From assembly GCA_024278415.1 (NCBI GenBank), contig JAJRTI010000413.1, forward strand, positions 1 to 11,616: a DNA stretch of 11,616 nucleotides. The letters are read 5' to 3'. Within the stretch, counting starts at the first letter, position 1. The number at the start of each line of letters is the position of its first letter. This document shows, one piece after another, positions 5,524 to 11,616 of the stretch. Under the pieces are notes generated by a model. It had not been told where the DNA came from and did no database searches. It saw nothing but the letters and a program-made list of their open reading frames with translations. A program made the translations under genes and the position numbers. The DNA is from Planctomycetota bacterium (GTDB lineage: Bacteria > Planctomycetota > Brocadiia > JAJRTI01).

Positions 5524-7071
5524 CTACATCGGGATGTTGCCGTGCTTCTTCGCCGGCCGGGCCTCGCGTTTGGTGCTGAGCGCTTCGAGCGCGGCGATCA
5601 GCTTGGGCCGGGTTTCGCGGGGCTGGATGACCGCGTCGATGTAGCCCCGCTCCGCGGCGATGTAGGGGTTGAAGAAGAGTTTCTCGTATTCGGCGATCTT
5701 CTCCGCACGCTTGGCCGCGGGGTCGTCGGCCGCGCTGATCTCGCGGCGGAAGATGATGTTCGCCGCGCCTTCCGCGCCCATGACCGCGATCTCGGCCATG
5801 GGCCACGCGGCCACGAAGTCCGCGCCCAAGTGCCGGCTGCACATCGCAATGTACGCGCCGCCGTACGCCTTGCGCGTGATGACGGTCAGCTTCGGCACCG
5901 TCGCTTCCGAATAGCACCACAGCATCTTGGCGCCATGGCGGATGATGCCGTTCCACTCTTGGTCCGTGCCCGGCAGGAAGCCCGGCACGTCGACAAGCGT
6001 GAGCAAGGGGATGTTGAACGCGTCGCAATAGCGGATGAAGCGCGTGGCCTTGTCGGACGCGTTGATGTCGAGGCAACCCGCCAGCACCATGGGCTGGTTC
6101 GCGAGGATGCCCACCACCCGGCCGCCGAGCCGGGCGAAGCCGACGAGCAGGTTCGCCGCATACAGCTCCTGCACCTCGAGGAACTCGCCTTCATCCACGA
6201 CCGCGGCGATGACGTCCTTCATGTCGTAGCTCATCTTCGCGGTGTCGGGGATGATGGAGTCGAGCGCCGGCGCCTCCCGGCCGGGGTCGTCGGACGGAGC
6301 GTAGTAGGGCGGATCCTCCATGTTGTTCGAGGGCATGAACGAGAGCAGGTAGCGGATGTGCTCGATAGCTTGCTCGTCGCTGTCCATGGCGAAATGGGCC
6401 ACACCGCTCTTGGCCGCGTGCGCGGTCGCACCGCCCAAGTCCTCGAGGCTGACCTCCTCGCCAGTGACGGACTTGACGACTTCCGGGCCGGTGATGAACA
6501 TGTAGCTGCTGTTCTTCACCATGTAGATCCAGTCGGTCATCGCGGGCGAGTACACCGCACCGCCGGCCGTGGGCCCCATGATGCAAGTGATCTGCGGGAT
6601 GACGCCGGACGCGGCGGAGTTGCGAAAGAAGATGTCGCCGAAGCCCCCAAGCGCGTCGATGCCTTCCTCGATGCGCGCGCCGCCGGAGTCGTTGAGCCCC
6701 ACGAGGGGAGCGCCGGCCTTCATGGCCATGTCCATGACCTTGCAGATCTTCTTGGCGTGCATCTCGCCAAGGGTGCCGGCCTTCGACGTGAAGTCCTGCG
6801 AAAACGCGAAGACCGTGCGGCCGTCGACCTGGCCGAAGCCGGTCACGACACCGTCCGCGGGGATGCCGCGCTCGTGCAGGCCGAAGTACGTGCACCTGTG
6901 TTTGACGAACATGTCCATCTCTGTGAACGTGCCTTCGTCAAAGAGCAGGGCGAGCCGCTCACGCGCAGTGAGCTTGCCGGCTTGCTGCTGCTTTTTCACA
7001 TACTTCTCGCCGCCCATGGCAAGGGCCTTGGCCTGGCGTGTTTCGAGTTCCTTGAGCTTGTCGTCGCTCAT
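5524..7071 (-). CDS. mmdA: Acyl-CoA carboxyltransferase subunit (12S / MmdA / PccB type)
   Basis: The 515-residue protein is a complete biotin-dependent carboxyltransferase made of two crotonase-like halves. It moves carboxyl groups between biotin and an acyl-CoA, probably methylmalonyl-CoA/propionyl-CoA. Visible marks are ARERLALLFDEGTF near the N-terminus, NDSGGARIEEG (about 127-137), GPTAGGAVYSPAMTDW in the first half, LAGCLDINASDKATRFIR and VDVPGFLPG in the second half, and the family ending KKHGNIPM. Residue 408 in GGAYIAM is Ile, as I recall for MmdA and archaeal enzymes, whereas typical PccB proteins have Asp there. I prefer the ATG at 7071 because GGAG lies 6 bases upstream; an in-frame ATG at 7083 would add four residues. 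It follows the biotinyl-domain carboxyltransferase gene by 130 bp. Because that neighbour carries the only biotin carrier in the window, the two probably form one complex. A propionyl-CoA carboxylase or Na+-pumping decarboxylase would need subunits not present here. Confidence 0.9.
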   Translation of the reverse strand: MSDDKLKELETRQAKALAMGGEKYVKKQQQAGKLTARERLALLFDEGTFTEMDMFVKHRCTYFGLHERGIPADGVVTGFGQVDGRTVFAFSQDFTSKAGTLGEMHAKKICKVMDMAMKAGAPLVGLNDSGGARIEEGIDALGGFGDIFFRNSAASGVIPQITCIMGPTAGGAVYSPAMTDWIYMVKNSSYMFITGPEVVKSVTGEEVSLEDLGGATAHAAKSGVAHFAMDSDEQAIEHIRYLLSFMPSNNMEDPPYYAPSDDPGREAPALDSIIPDTAKMSYDMKDVIAAVVDEGEFLEVQELYAANLLVGFARLGGRVVGILANQPMVLAGCLDINASDKATRFIRYCDAFNIPLLTLVDVPGFLPGTDQEWNGIIRHGAKMLWCYSEATVPKLTVITRKAYGGAYIAMCSRHLGADFVAAWPMAEIAVMGAEGAANIIFRREISAADDPAAKRAEKIAEYEKLFFNPYIAAERGYIDAVIQPRETRPKLIAALEALSTKREARPAKKHGNIPM

Positions 7072-7126
7072 ATCCATCTCCATAGCAGAGCCAGGGGGAC
7101 AATGCGCTCCGCTGGGCGGTTGACGC

Positions 7127-7140
7127 GGGGGGTGGGGGGG
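7127..7140 (+). other. Interrupted poly-G tract in the spacer before the acyl-CoA carboxyltransferase gene
   Basis: Six G, one T and seven G lie 56-69 bp upstream of the start at 7071, so the transcript leader would carry a C-rich run. It could form a G-quadruplex on the template strand or be a site of slippage or sequencing error. Nothing else gene-like is in the 130-bp spacer besides the heptamer array. Confidence 0.3.
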
Positions 7141-7165
7141 ATTGGAGATTAAAGGGGCGATCCGC

Positions 7166-7207
7166 TCTCATCCCGTATCCCTCATCTCTCATCGCTAATC
7201 GCTATTC
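7166..7207. repeat. Degenerate heptamer array between the two carboxyltransferase genes
   Basis: Six consecutive 7-bp units are visible: TCTCATC, CCGTATC, CCTCATC, TCTCATC, GCTAATC and GCTATTC. A weaker seventh unit (CTCGATC) extends into the coding end of the upstream gene. The consensus is NCTCATC. The last units overlap the stop codon at 7202-7204, so the array touches coding sequence. Confidence 0.6.
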
Positions 7208-9118
7208 CTCGATCACCAACAGCACCGCGTCTTTCTCAACCGCGGCGCCGTCCTTGAACGGGATCTCCTTGACGGTGCCCTTGCTGGGCGCCTTGATCTC
7301 GTTCTCCATCTTCATGGCTTCCAAGATGAGCAGCACTTGGCCGCTCTTGACCTTGTCGCCAGGTTTGACCTTGTATTCCACGACAATGCCAGGCATGGGC
7401 GAAGTGACCGCGGTCTCGCCTTCAGCCACTTCAGGTGCGGCGGTCTCTTCGGCCTGGGGCGCGGCGGTGGCGGCCGGGGCCGCTTGCGGTCGGCGGGCGG
7501 CCGGGCGCGGGCCGGCATGGGCCACGGACCGCACGACCGGCGAGTCGCCCACGCTCTCCACGTCCACGCGGTAGCGCTCGCTCCCAAGGTACACGTTGAA
7601 CGTGCGCCGGTCGCCCACGGGCTCCTCAGTCGGCGGCTTGAGATCCTCGGCCGTCAGCTTGCCCGCACGGATCTGCCTGATGATCTCCTCCTGCTTCTCC
7701 ATCTCCGCAAGATCCTTGGGCAGAACCTCCTCCGGCGGCTCGTCAATGCCATACTTCCATTCGAGGAACCGCTTGCCTGTGGTGGGATAGAGCACGTAGA
7801 TCAGCACGTCGGATTCGTTCTTGGCCAGGCCCTTGACAGCCTCGCGCGCGGCCTCCATCTCGGGCTCGATCACGTCGGCCGGCCGGCAGGTGATGGGCTC
7901 CTCGCCGCGCTCGTAGCCCTTGAGGCACAGGGCCTGCACCTCGGGGTCGATCTTGGCAGGCGGCTTGCCATAGAGGCCGTAGCAGTAATCCTTGACCTGG
8001 CCGGAGATCATCTCGTAGCGCCCGAAGAGCACGTTCATGACGGCCTGGGTGCCCACAATTTGGCTACTGGGAGTCACGAGCGGCGGCCAGCCCAGCTCCG
8101 CGCGCACTTTGGGCAGCTCCTCGAACACGTCGTGCAGCCGGTCCAGAGCGTCCGCTTCGCGGAGTTGGTTCACCAGGTTGCTGAGCATGCCGCCAGGCAC
8201 TTGGTGCAGGAGCACGTTCGTGTCGATGACGGACATGCGCGTGTCGTCGCGGAACTCGCGGTAGCGCGGCGCGATCTTCTCGAAATGCTGGCCTAACTCG
8301 AACAGTAGGTTGAGGTCCAGCTCCGGATCGCGGCGGTCCTTGTGCAGCGCCGCGACAATCGGCTCCGACGCGGGTTGCGACGTGCGCAGGGCGAACGGCG
8401 CGAGCGCACAATCCACGATGTCAACCCCAGCCTCGATGGCCTTGAGATAGGTCATGGAGGCCATGCCGCTCGTGTAGTGGCAGTGGAGGTTGATGGGGAT
8501 CTTGACCGTCTTCTTGAGCGCGGTCACCAGGTCGTAGGCATCGCTGGGGCACAGGATGCCAGCCATGTCCTTGATGCAGATCGAGTCCGCTCCCATCTCG
8601 GCGAGCGTCTCGGCCTTCTTGGTGTAGTACTTAAGGTTGTAGATGCGGCCCCCGAGCCGGCGCTCGGTGAGCGAAAAGGAGATCGTGCCCTGGATGTGCT
8701 TGCCAGTCTCCTTAATCGCCTTGAACGCGGTCAGGAAGTTGCGTTCGTCGTTGAGCGCGTCAAACACGCGGAAGATGTCGATGCCCACTTCCGCGGCCTT
8801 GTGCACGAACGCCTCGACCACGTCGTCCGCGTAGTGGCGATAGCCCACGAGGTTCTGGCCGCGCAGGAGCATCTGGAGCGGCGTGTTGCGCACGTGGCTC
8901 TTGAGTTGGGCGAGGCGCTCCCAGGGATCCTCGTTCAGGAACCGCGTGGTCACGTCGAACGTCGCGCCGCCCCAGACTTCAAGTGCGTGGAACCCGACGC
9001 GGTCGAGATCCTTCGTGACGGGGAGCATGTCCTCGGTTCGCGTGCGTGTGGCGAGCAGCGACTGGTGGCCGTCGCGCAGCGTCGTATCCACGATGCGCAC
9101 GGCATTGCGTCTGGCCAT
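7202..9118 (-). CDS. oadA: Pyruvate/oxaloacetate carboxyltransferase (5S / OadA / PycB type) with fused C-terminal biotinyl domain
   Basis: The 638-residue protein combines a carboxyltransferase TIM barrel, a conserved helical domain and a biotin carrier. DTTLRDGHQS at residues 11-20 gives metal-binding Asp16. ICIKDMAG has Lys183, the lysine carbamylated in this family. LHCHYTSG has metal ligands His212 and His214. A Pro/Ala-rich linker (roughly 530-565) leads to the biotinyl domain with EAMKMEN; Lys603 is 36 residues from the C-terminus, the standard place for biotin. The enzyme half exchanges carboxyl groups between biotin and pyruvate/oxaloacetate. The start at 9118 is well supported by AGGAGGT at a 7-base spacing. 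The gene lies between the small protein and the acyl-CoA carboxyltransferase. The fusion corresponds to the separate 5S and 1.3S subunits of Propionibacterium transcarboxylase. Alternatives are pyruvate carboxylase subunit B or oxaloacetate decarboxylase alpha, but their partners (biotin carboxylase; membrane beta subunit) are not in the window. Confidence 0.92.
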   Translation of the reverse strand: MARRNAVRIVDTTLRDGHQSLLATRTRTEDMLPVTKDLDRVGFHALEVWGGATFDVTTRFLNEDPWERLAQLKSHVRNTPLQMLLRGQNLVGYRHYADDVVEAFVHKAAEVGIDIFRVFDALNDERNFLTAFKAIKETGKHIQGTISFSLTERRLGGRIYNLKYYTKKAETLAEMGADSICIKDMAGILCPSDAYDLVTALKKTVKIPINLHCHYTSGMASMTYLKAIEAGVDIVDCALAPFALRTSQPASEPIVAALHKDRRDPELDLNLLFELGQHFEKIAPRYREFRDDTRMSVIDTNVLLHQVPGGMLSNLVNQLREADALDRLHDVFEELPKVRAELGWPPLVTPSSQIVGTQAVMNVLFGRYEMISGQVKDYCYGLYGKPPAKIDPEVQALCLKGYERGEEPITCRPADVIEPEMEAAREAVKGLAKNESDVLIYVLYPTTGKRFLEWKYGIDEPPEEVLPKDLAEMEKQEEIIRQIRAGKLTAEDLKPPTEEPVGDRRTFNVYLGSERYRVDVESVGDSPVVRSVAHAGPRPAARRPQAAPAATAAPQAEETAAPEVAEGETAVTSPMPGIVVEYKVKPGDKVKSGQVLLILEAMKMENEIKAPSKGTVKEIPFKDGAAVEKDAVLLVIEE

Positions 9119-9125
9119 GTCGGTT

Positions 9126-9132
9126 ACCTCCT
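9126..9132 (-). promoter_or_regulatory. Strong Shine-Dalgarno site of the biotinyl carboxyltransferase gene
   Basis: AGGAGGT on the minus strand lies 7 bases before the ATG at 9118. It is the best ribosome-binding site in the window and fixes this start. Confidence 0.8.
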
Positions 9133-9223
9133 GGCGTCGCCGCGTCCGTGGGGCGGCATGTTAATGGCGAATAGTTGGGGTGGCCCCGCTATGGGCCATG
9201 GGCTCGGCCTGACCCCTGCCGTG

Positions 9224-9433
9224 TCAGATCGCCCAGTTCCTCCAGGGCTGTCCCGACGGGGGACGCCACTGCATCTGTGTGCGTCGGCTCAACTGGCTGG
9301 CCCGCCCGGCCTTGGCCCACGCGTTCTCCCGTCGCGCAGCCATAGACTCCGCGGCGGAGTCTTCCTCAGCCTGAAGATAGGCCGCGATAGCCGCCGAAAT
9401 GGCAGCCACCTTGGTGGCATCAATGTGTCTCAC
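9224..9433 (-). CDS. Small conserved-looking protein (69 aa) at the head of the carboxyltransferase operon
   Basis: The frame runs from a GTG at 9433 to TGA at 9224; an in-frame TGA nine bases upstream of the GTG rules out a longer product. Residues 9-20 (VAAISAAIAAYL) form a short alanine-rich helix, followed by an acidic stretch (QAEEDSAAES) and then NAWAKAGRASQLSRR, with a basic, Trp-containing tail. As I recall, a pattern of AAI-AAIAAYL followed by W-A-x-AGR occurs in small proteins and OadG-like C-termini beside biotin-dependent decarboxylases. That recall, the strand and the position 105 bp before the 5S-type gene are the reasons for calling it real. The helix is too short and polar-flanked for a clear membrane span, so it is unlike a full OadG/MmdD anchor. 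It may be an assembly or structural subunit. No good ribosome-binding site precedes the GTG, and a second in-frame GTG exists at 9409, so the start is uncertain. Confidence 0.6.
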   Translation of the reverse strand: MRHIDATKVAAISAAIAAYLQAEEDSAAESMAARRENAWAKAGRASQLSRRTQMQWRPPSGQPWRNWAI

Positions 9434-9571
9434 GTGTTGTGCTCACGGTCGGTTGGGTGAGGTAGCCAAGTCGTGCGGCCCAGGCAACGGCGCGGCCCTT
9501 ACATCGCCCCACGTGCATCGTGTCCAGGCGCTGCATACAGGCAAATGGACCTTGGCCACAGCGGGGGCACT

Positions 9572-9599
9572 ATGATACGAAAAGCGGCCGGATTTGCAA
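9572..9599 (-). promoter_or_regulatory. Sigma70-like promoter for the carboxyltransferase operon
   Basis: Read on the minus strand, TTGCAA (9594-9599) and TATCAT (9572-9577) are separated by 16 bases; each box has four or five consensus matches. Transcription would start near 9565 and give a leader of about 130 nt before the small gene at 9433. It is the best promoter-like pair seen in the window. It sits in the gene-free stretch 9434-10065. Confidence 0.45.
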
Positions 9600-9618
9600 G
9601 CGCTAAGGTCTGCCCTGT

Positions 9619-9862
9619 AGCCGCAGCCGGCAGGCTGCGGCTGGTGGGGGGCCTCGCGGTCTGGCATGGGCTGAGTGGCGATGCGGCTCGCCCGCGGGGT
9701 GCAGGATGCGAAGCACGGCGCACTGACGTGACAGCCCGGGACTCGGCCCTGGCCCTGAAAGGGCCACACATACCCGCCTGGGGCGAAGCCCTGCCCTTTA
9801 CCCACACCTCCGGCCTTCGAAGGAGTCCGGTCGCACAGGCGCTGGGACCCCAACGGGGTCCC
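9619..9862. repeat. Composite array of short hairpins (REP-like)
   Basis: This occupies part of the 632-bp stretch 9434-10065, which has no convincing gene. AGCCGCAGCC pairs with GGCTGCGGCT (9619-9642, 4-nt loop). TGGCCCT pairs with AGGGCCA (9750-9766, GAA loop). GGGC pairs with GCCC (9781-9791, GAA loop). CCTTCGAAGG (9814-9823) is a 10-bp palindrome. GGGACCCC pairs with GGGGTCCC (9844-9862, AAC loop). The GAA-looped GGCCCT/AGGGCC hairpin followed by a second GAA-looped hairpin resembles composite intergenic repeats I have seen in planctomycete-type genomes; this is recall, not a search. Confidence 0.5.
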
Positions 9863-9974
9863 GTATGCTAGTGTCGCGTCCCGCAAGTTCGTATGCCTAT
9901 CTGAGTCGGTGGGGCTGTGCTTGGAGACCCGCGTCGTCCGATTGGCGAAACGCACTCCCACAACGCCACAGGGG

Positions 9975-10007
9975 GCGCAATTGTGCGCAAACCCCGAACG
10001 GGGTTTG
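9975..10007. repeat. Pair of abutting hairpins downstream of the DUF4091 gene
   Basis: GCGCA pairs with TGCGC (9975-9988, 4-nt loop). From the same C at 9988, CAAACCCCG pairs with CGGGGTTTG (9988-10007) with only two unpaired bases in the tip, so the working stem is 8 bp. The second stem has T on its 3' side and could help terminate plus-strand transcription. It is similar in style to the ACCCC/GGGGT hairpin at 9844-9862. Confidence 0.4.
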
Positions 10008-10016
10008 ACAACAGAG

Positions 10017-10049
10017 CCCAGGGTAGCCGCAGAATGCGGCTACCCTGGG
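10017..10049 (-). terminator. 15-bp perfect hairpin just after the DUF4091 gene
   Basis: CCCAGGGTAGCCGCA (10017-10031) pairs without mismatch with TGCGGCTACCCTGGG (10035-10049) over a 3-nt loop. It lies 16 bp past the stop codon of the gene ending at 10066. The minus-strand continuation (CTCTGTTGTC) is only mildly T-rich, so it could be a terminator or mRNA 3'-end protector. Its GTAGCCGCA core resembles the hairpin at 9619-9642, so it may also be a member of the same repeat family. Confidence 0.5.
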
Positions 10050-10065
10050 AACAGGGCGCCAAGGC

Positions 10066-11616
10066 CTATTTGCCAAGTGCGACGATCTGCTCCGCCACCC
10101 GCCTCCGCACGCGCGGGACCGCGTCCGGGTCGGGCAGGATATCCGTCGAGCGGTACCCCCCGGCATTAGGGATGGTCACGAGCGCGCGCACTGCGTCGAG
10201 CGCGGCTTCGGCCTCAGAGGTGTCGATGCCCTTCGCCTTCGCCTTGGCGATGTGGTCCTTGAGGATCACGAAGTACTCGTAGTCCTCAATGCCTTCCCGC
10301 GCCTGTGCGAGGCGGATTGAACTCACGGGAGCCTCTTGGCCTACATCCTTGCCGGGGTAGCTCAGATACCCGTCGCCGTTGGGGTAGCGCACGTAGAAGA
10401 ACTTCTCGCCGTCCGGGCTTTGGCGGTTGAAGCTGTGCCAGCCGTACTTCCACGGGTCGTACGTCCACCACGACACGCCCCAAAACTCGTACCCCTCCAC
10501 GCCGTACTTGAGGCAGTAGTACGGCAGCAAGCGCTCCGTGCCGCAGTACGGCGTATCCGTCGCCATCTGGCCGTCGGTGGTGAACCACAGCTTCTCCCCG
10601 GCCTTGATGCGCGCGGCCATCTCTTCGACCGGGAAGCAGCCGTACTGGCCCACGCCCCAGATGTCGAGGTATCCGTTCCACTCCGGCACGTGGCGCCAGG
10701 TGCTGGAGTAGATCGGCACGTTGGGGTCGGCCTTGTGCGCGAGGTCGCACATCTTCTTCATCTGCTCCACGACAAACTTGTACCGATAGTGCGGCTCGTC
10801 GGAGATGTAATACACGAATCGGTCGTACCAGCCTTTTTCCTTGAGGTGGTTGAAGAACTGCCGATACGCGCTCGTGAACGCCTTCTCGTACTCCGGGGTG
10901 AACGCCTCGTGCCCGCCGAACTTCCGGGGCCTATACGCCCAGCCGAACGCGTAGAAGTACCACGGCGTGTACATCACGGTCATGTCCAATTCGTCGAAGC
11001 AGTACGACGCAATCTCGTCGAACTCAGTGAAATCGAACGTGGGCTCGCCATCGACAAACTTGAGCTTGGGGTTGAAGTTGAGCAAGCCGGGAGAGACCCG
11101 GTGGTCCGCCATGAACTTCATCCACATCTTCACCGTCTTCATCTTGTCCTTGCCATCGAACACGCCTCCCAGGGGGCCTTGGCGCAGGTCGTAGATGACT
11201 TTCAGATGGCTCCGATTCGGGAGCGTGAACGCCCACACGGTGAGCGTGACCGGGATCGTTGTCGTCTTGGCGCCCGCGGCGCGGAGCGCGACGCGGCCGC
11301 GGTATTCGCCGGGCTTGGCCCCGGCCGGCACGCGCACGGTGAACCAGAGCGGCATGTTGCGGCCGGCCTCAAGGTCGGTTGGCTTGAACCGCGGGATCGG
11401 GTCCGGCCACTCGCCTGGCCACCCGTCCGTGCGGCCGGCGTTGTTGGGCAGCTTGCGGTAGTATTCGGGCAGGTCCGAGCGGAAGTAGGACGAGCGGTTG
11501 TCGATGGGCACGTACGCCACGCGCGCGATCTCCGGCGCGGGGAGCGGCGCGCCCCCGGGGCTTGCCACCCACTGGAACTCCGCGTCGAAGCCGCGCAAGT
11601 TCCGATTGGGCCGCAC
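10066..11616 (-). CDS. DUF4091 / GH123-like glycoside hydrolase (N-terminus beyond window)
   Basis: The last 516 codons are present; the frame is open to the right edge and the GTG there is probably internal. The first 150 residues or so look like the accessory beta-sandwich of this family (PLWFTVRVPAGAKPGEYRG, VTLTVWAFTLP). Then comes a TIM-barrel-like region with YTPWYFYAFGW, VYYISDEPHYRY (Asp-Glu near fragment residue 271), STWRHVPEW, WGVSWWTYDPWKYGW and the family hallmark REGIEDYEYF near residue 442. DUF4091 proteins are related to GH123 beta-N-acetylgalactosaminidases, in which a neighbouring Asp-Glu pair supports substrate-assisted hydrolysis; the Asp-Glu here fits that role. The substrate is inferred to be an N-acetylated glycan but cannot be fixed. 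Many relatives are exported, but the signal peptide would lie outside the window. A 15-bp hairpin follows the stop. Confidence 0.85.
   Translation of the reverse strand: MRPNRNLRGFDAEFQWVASPGGAPLPAPEIARVAYVPIDNRSSYFRSDLPEYYRKLPNNAGRTDGWPGEWPDPIPRFKPTDLEAGRNMPLWFTVRVPAGAKPGEYRGRVALRAAGAKTTTIPVTLTVWAFTLPNRSHLKVIYDLRQGPLGGVFDGKDKMKTVKMWMKFMADHRVSPGLLNFNPKLKFVDGEPTFDFTEFDEIASYCFDELDMTVMYTPWYFYAFGWAYRPRKFGGHEAFTPEYEKAFTSAYRQFFNHLKEKGWYDRFVYYISDEPHYRYKFVVEQMKKMCDLAHKADPNVPIYSSTWRHVPEWNGYLDIWGVGQYGCFPVEEMAARIKAGEKLWFTTDGQMATDTPYCGTERLLPYYCLKYGVEGYEFWGVSWWTYDPWKYGWHSFNRQSPDGEKFFYVRYPNGDGYLSYPGKDVGQEAPVSSIRLAQAREGIEDYEYFVILKDHIAKAKAKGIDTSEAEAALDAVRALVTIPNAGGYRSTDILPDPDAVPRVRRRVAEQIVALGK

Noticed and set aside
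4343..5644. Plus-strand open frame of 433 codons
   Set aside because: It is antisense to the PilZ and kinase frames and the end of the acyl-CoA carboxyltransferase gene, with no recognisable motif. It is a GC-skew shadow.
7127..7140. Intramolecular G-quadruplex regulating the operon
   Set aside because: Only two G-runs separated by a single T are present, so a standard four-tract structure would need almost no loops. Kept only as a G-tract.
5542..7152. Plus-strand open frame of 536 codons
   Set aside because: It mirrors the acyl-CoA carboxyltransferase gene exactly and is rich in Arg, His, Asp and Val without domain structure.
4245..7207. CRISPR array reading of the spacer repeats
   Set aside because: Units are 7 bp, directly abutting, with no unique spacers, and no cas gene is present.
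8342..9460. Plus-strand open frame of 372 codons
   Set aside because: It is antisense to the biotinyl carboxyltransferase and the small gene, and has no motif.
9473..9871. Overlapping open frames on both strands in the gene-free stretch (plus 132 codons; minus 9443-9961, 172 codons)
   Set aside because: They run through several hairpins and the candidate promoter, have Arg/Pro/Ala-rich nonsense-like translations and no ribosome-binding site.

Overview
The window is a GC-rich bacterial segment carrying one plus-strand gene (a DppA-type peptidase, 3453-4244) and eight minus-strand reading frames. Several traits point to a planctomycete-like or other PVC/Hydrogenedentes-type organism: an exported methyltransferase-like domain joined to a PQQ-type beta-propeller, a DUF4091/GH123-like glycosidase, a Hanks-type kinase with a PilZ domain, and spacers full of short palindromes. 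This placement is inferred from gene content only. No rRNA, tRNA, CRISPR array or transposase was seen.

Layout. Positions 1-1287 hold the 5' part of the methyltransferase/beta-propeller gene, which runs off the left edge. Its upstream spacer (1288-1628) has a perfect 16-bp palindrome and a cluster of GC-rich hairpins. Next come panE (ketopantoate reductase) and a glycerophosphodiester phosphodiesterase gene, 44 bp apart and probably co-transcribed. Divergent from them is dppA, with a strong hairpin in its leader. Facing dppA are a PilZ frame and a Ser/Thr kinase frame. They are in phase and separated only by one TAA and five sense codons, so they look like one kinase-PilZ gene split by a nonsense codon.

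The central block (5524-9433) is a biotin-dependent carboxyl-transfer module. In transcription order it holds a 69-residue conserved-looking small protein, a 5S/oxaloacetate-decarboxylase-alpha-type carboxyltransferase with a fused C-terminal biotinyl domain, and a 12S/MmdA/PccB-type acyl-CoA carboxyltransferase. With two carboxyltransferases, one carrier, and no biotin carboxylase or membrane pump subunit in the window, the simplest reading is a methylmalonyl-CoA:pyruvate transcarboxylase. That reaction would link propionyl-CoA/methylmalonyl-CoA to pyruvate/oxaloacetate without ATP. A good minus-strand sigma70-like promoter lies upstream at 9572-9599.

The 632-bp stretch 9434-10065 has no convincing gene but contains that promoter and a series of hairpins. 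The largest is a 15-bp perfect stem just after the DUF4091 gene, which occupies the right edge (10066-11616, N-terminus cut off).

The observations most worth a second look are the in-frame stop splitting the kinase-PilZ protein, the compact transcarboxylase-like operon with its small companion protein, and three neighbouring spacers that each carry a different degenerate array with strict 7-bp periodicity.
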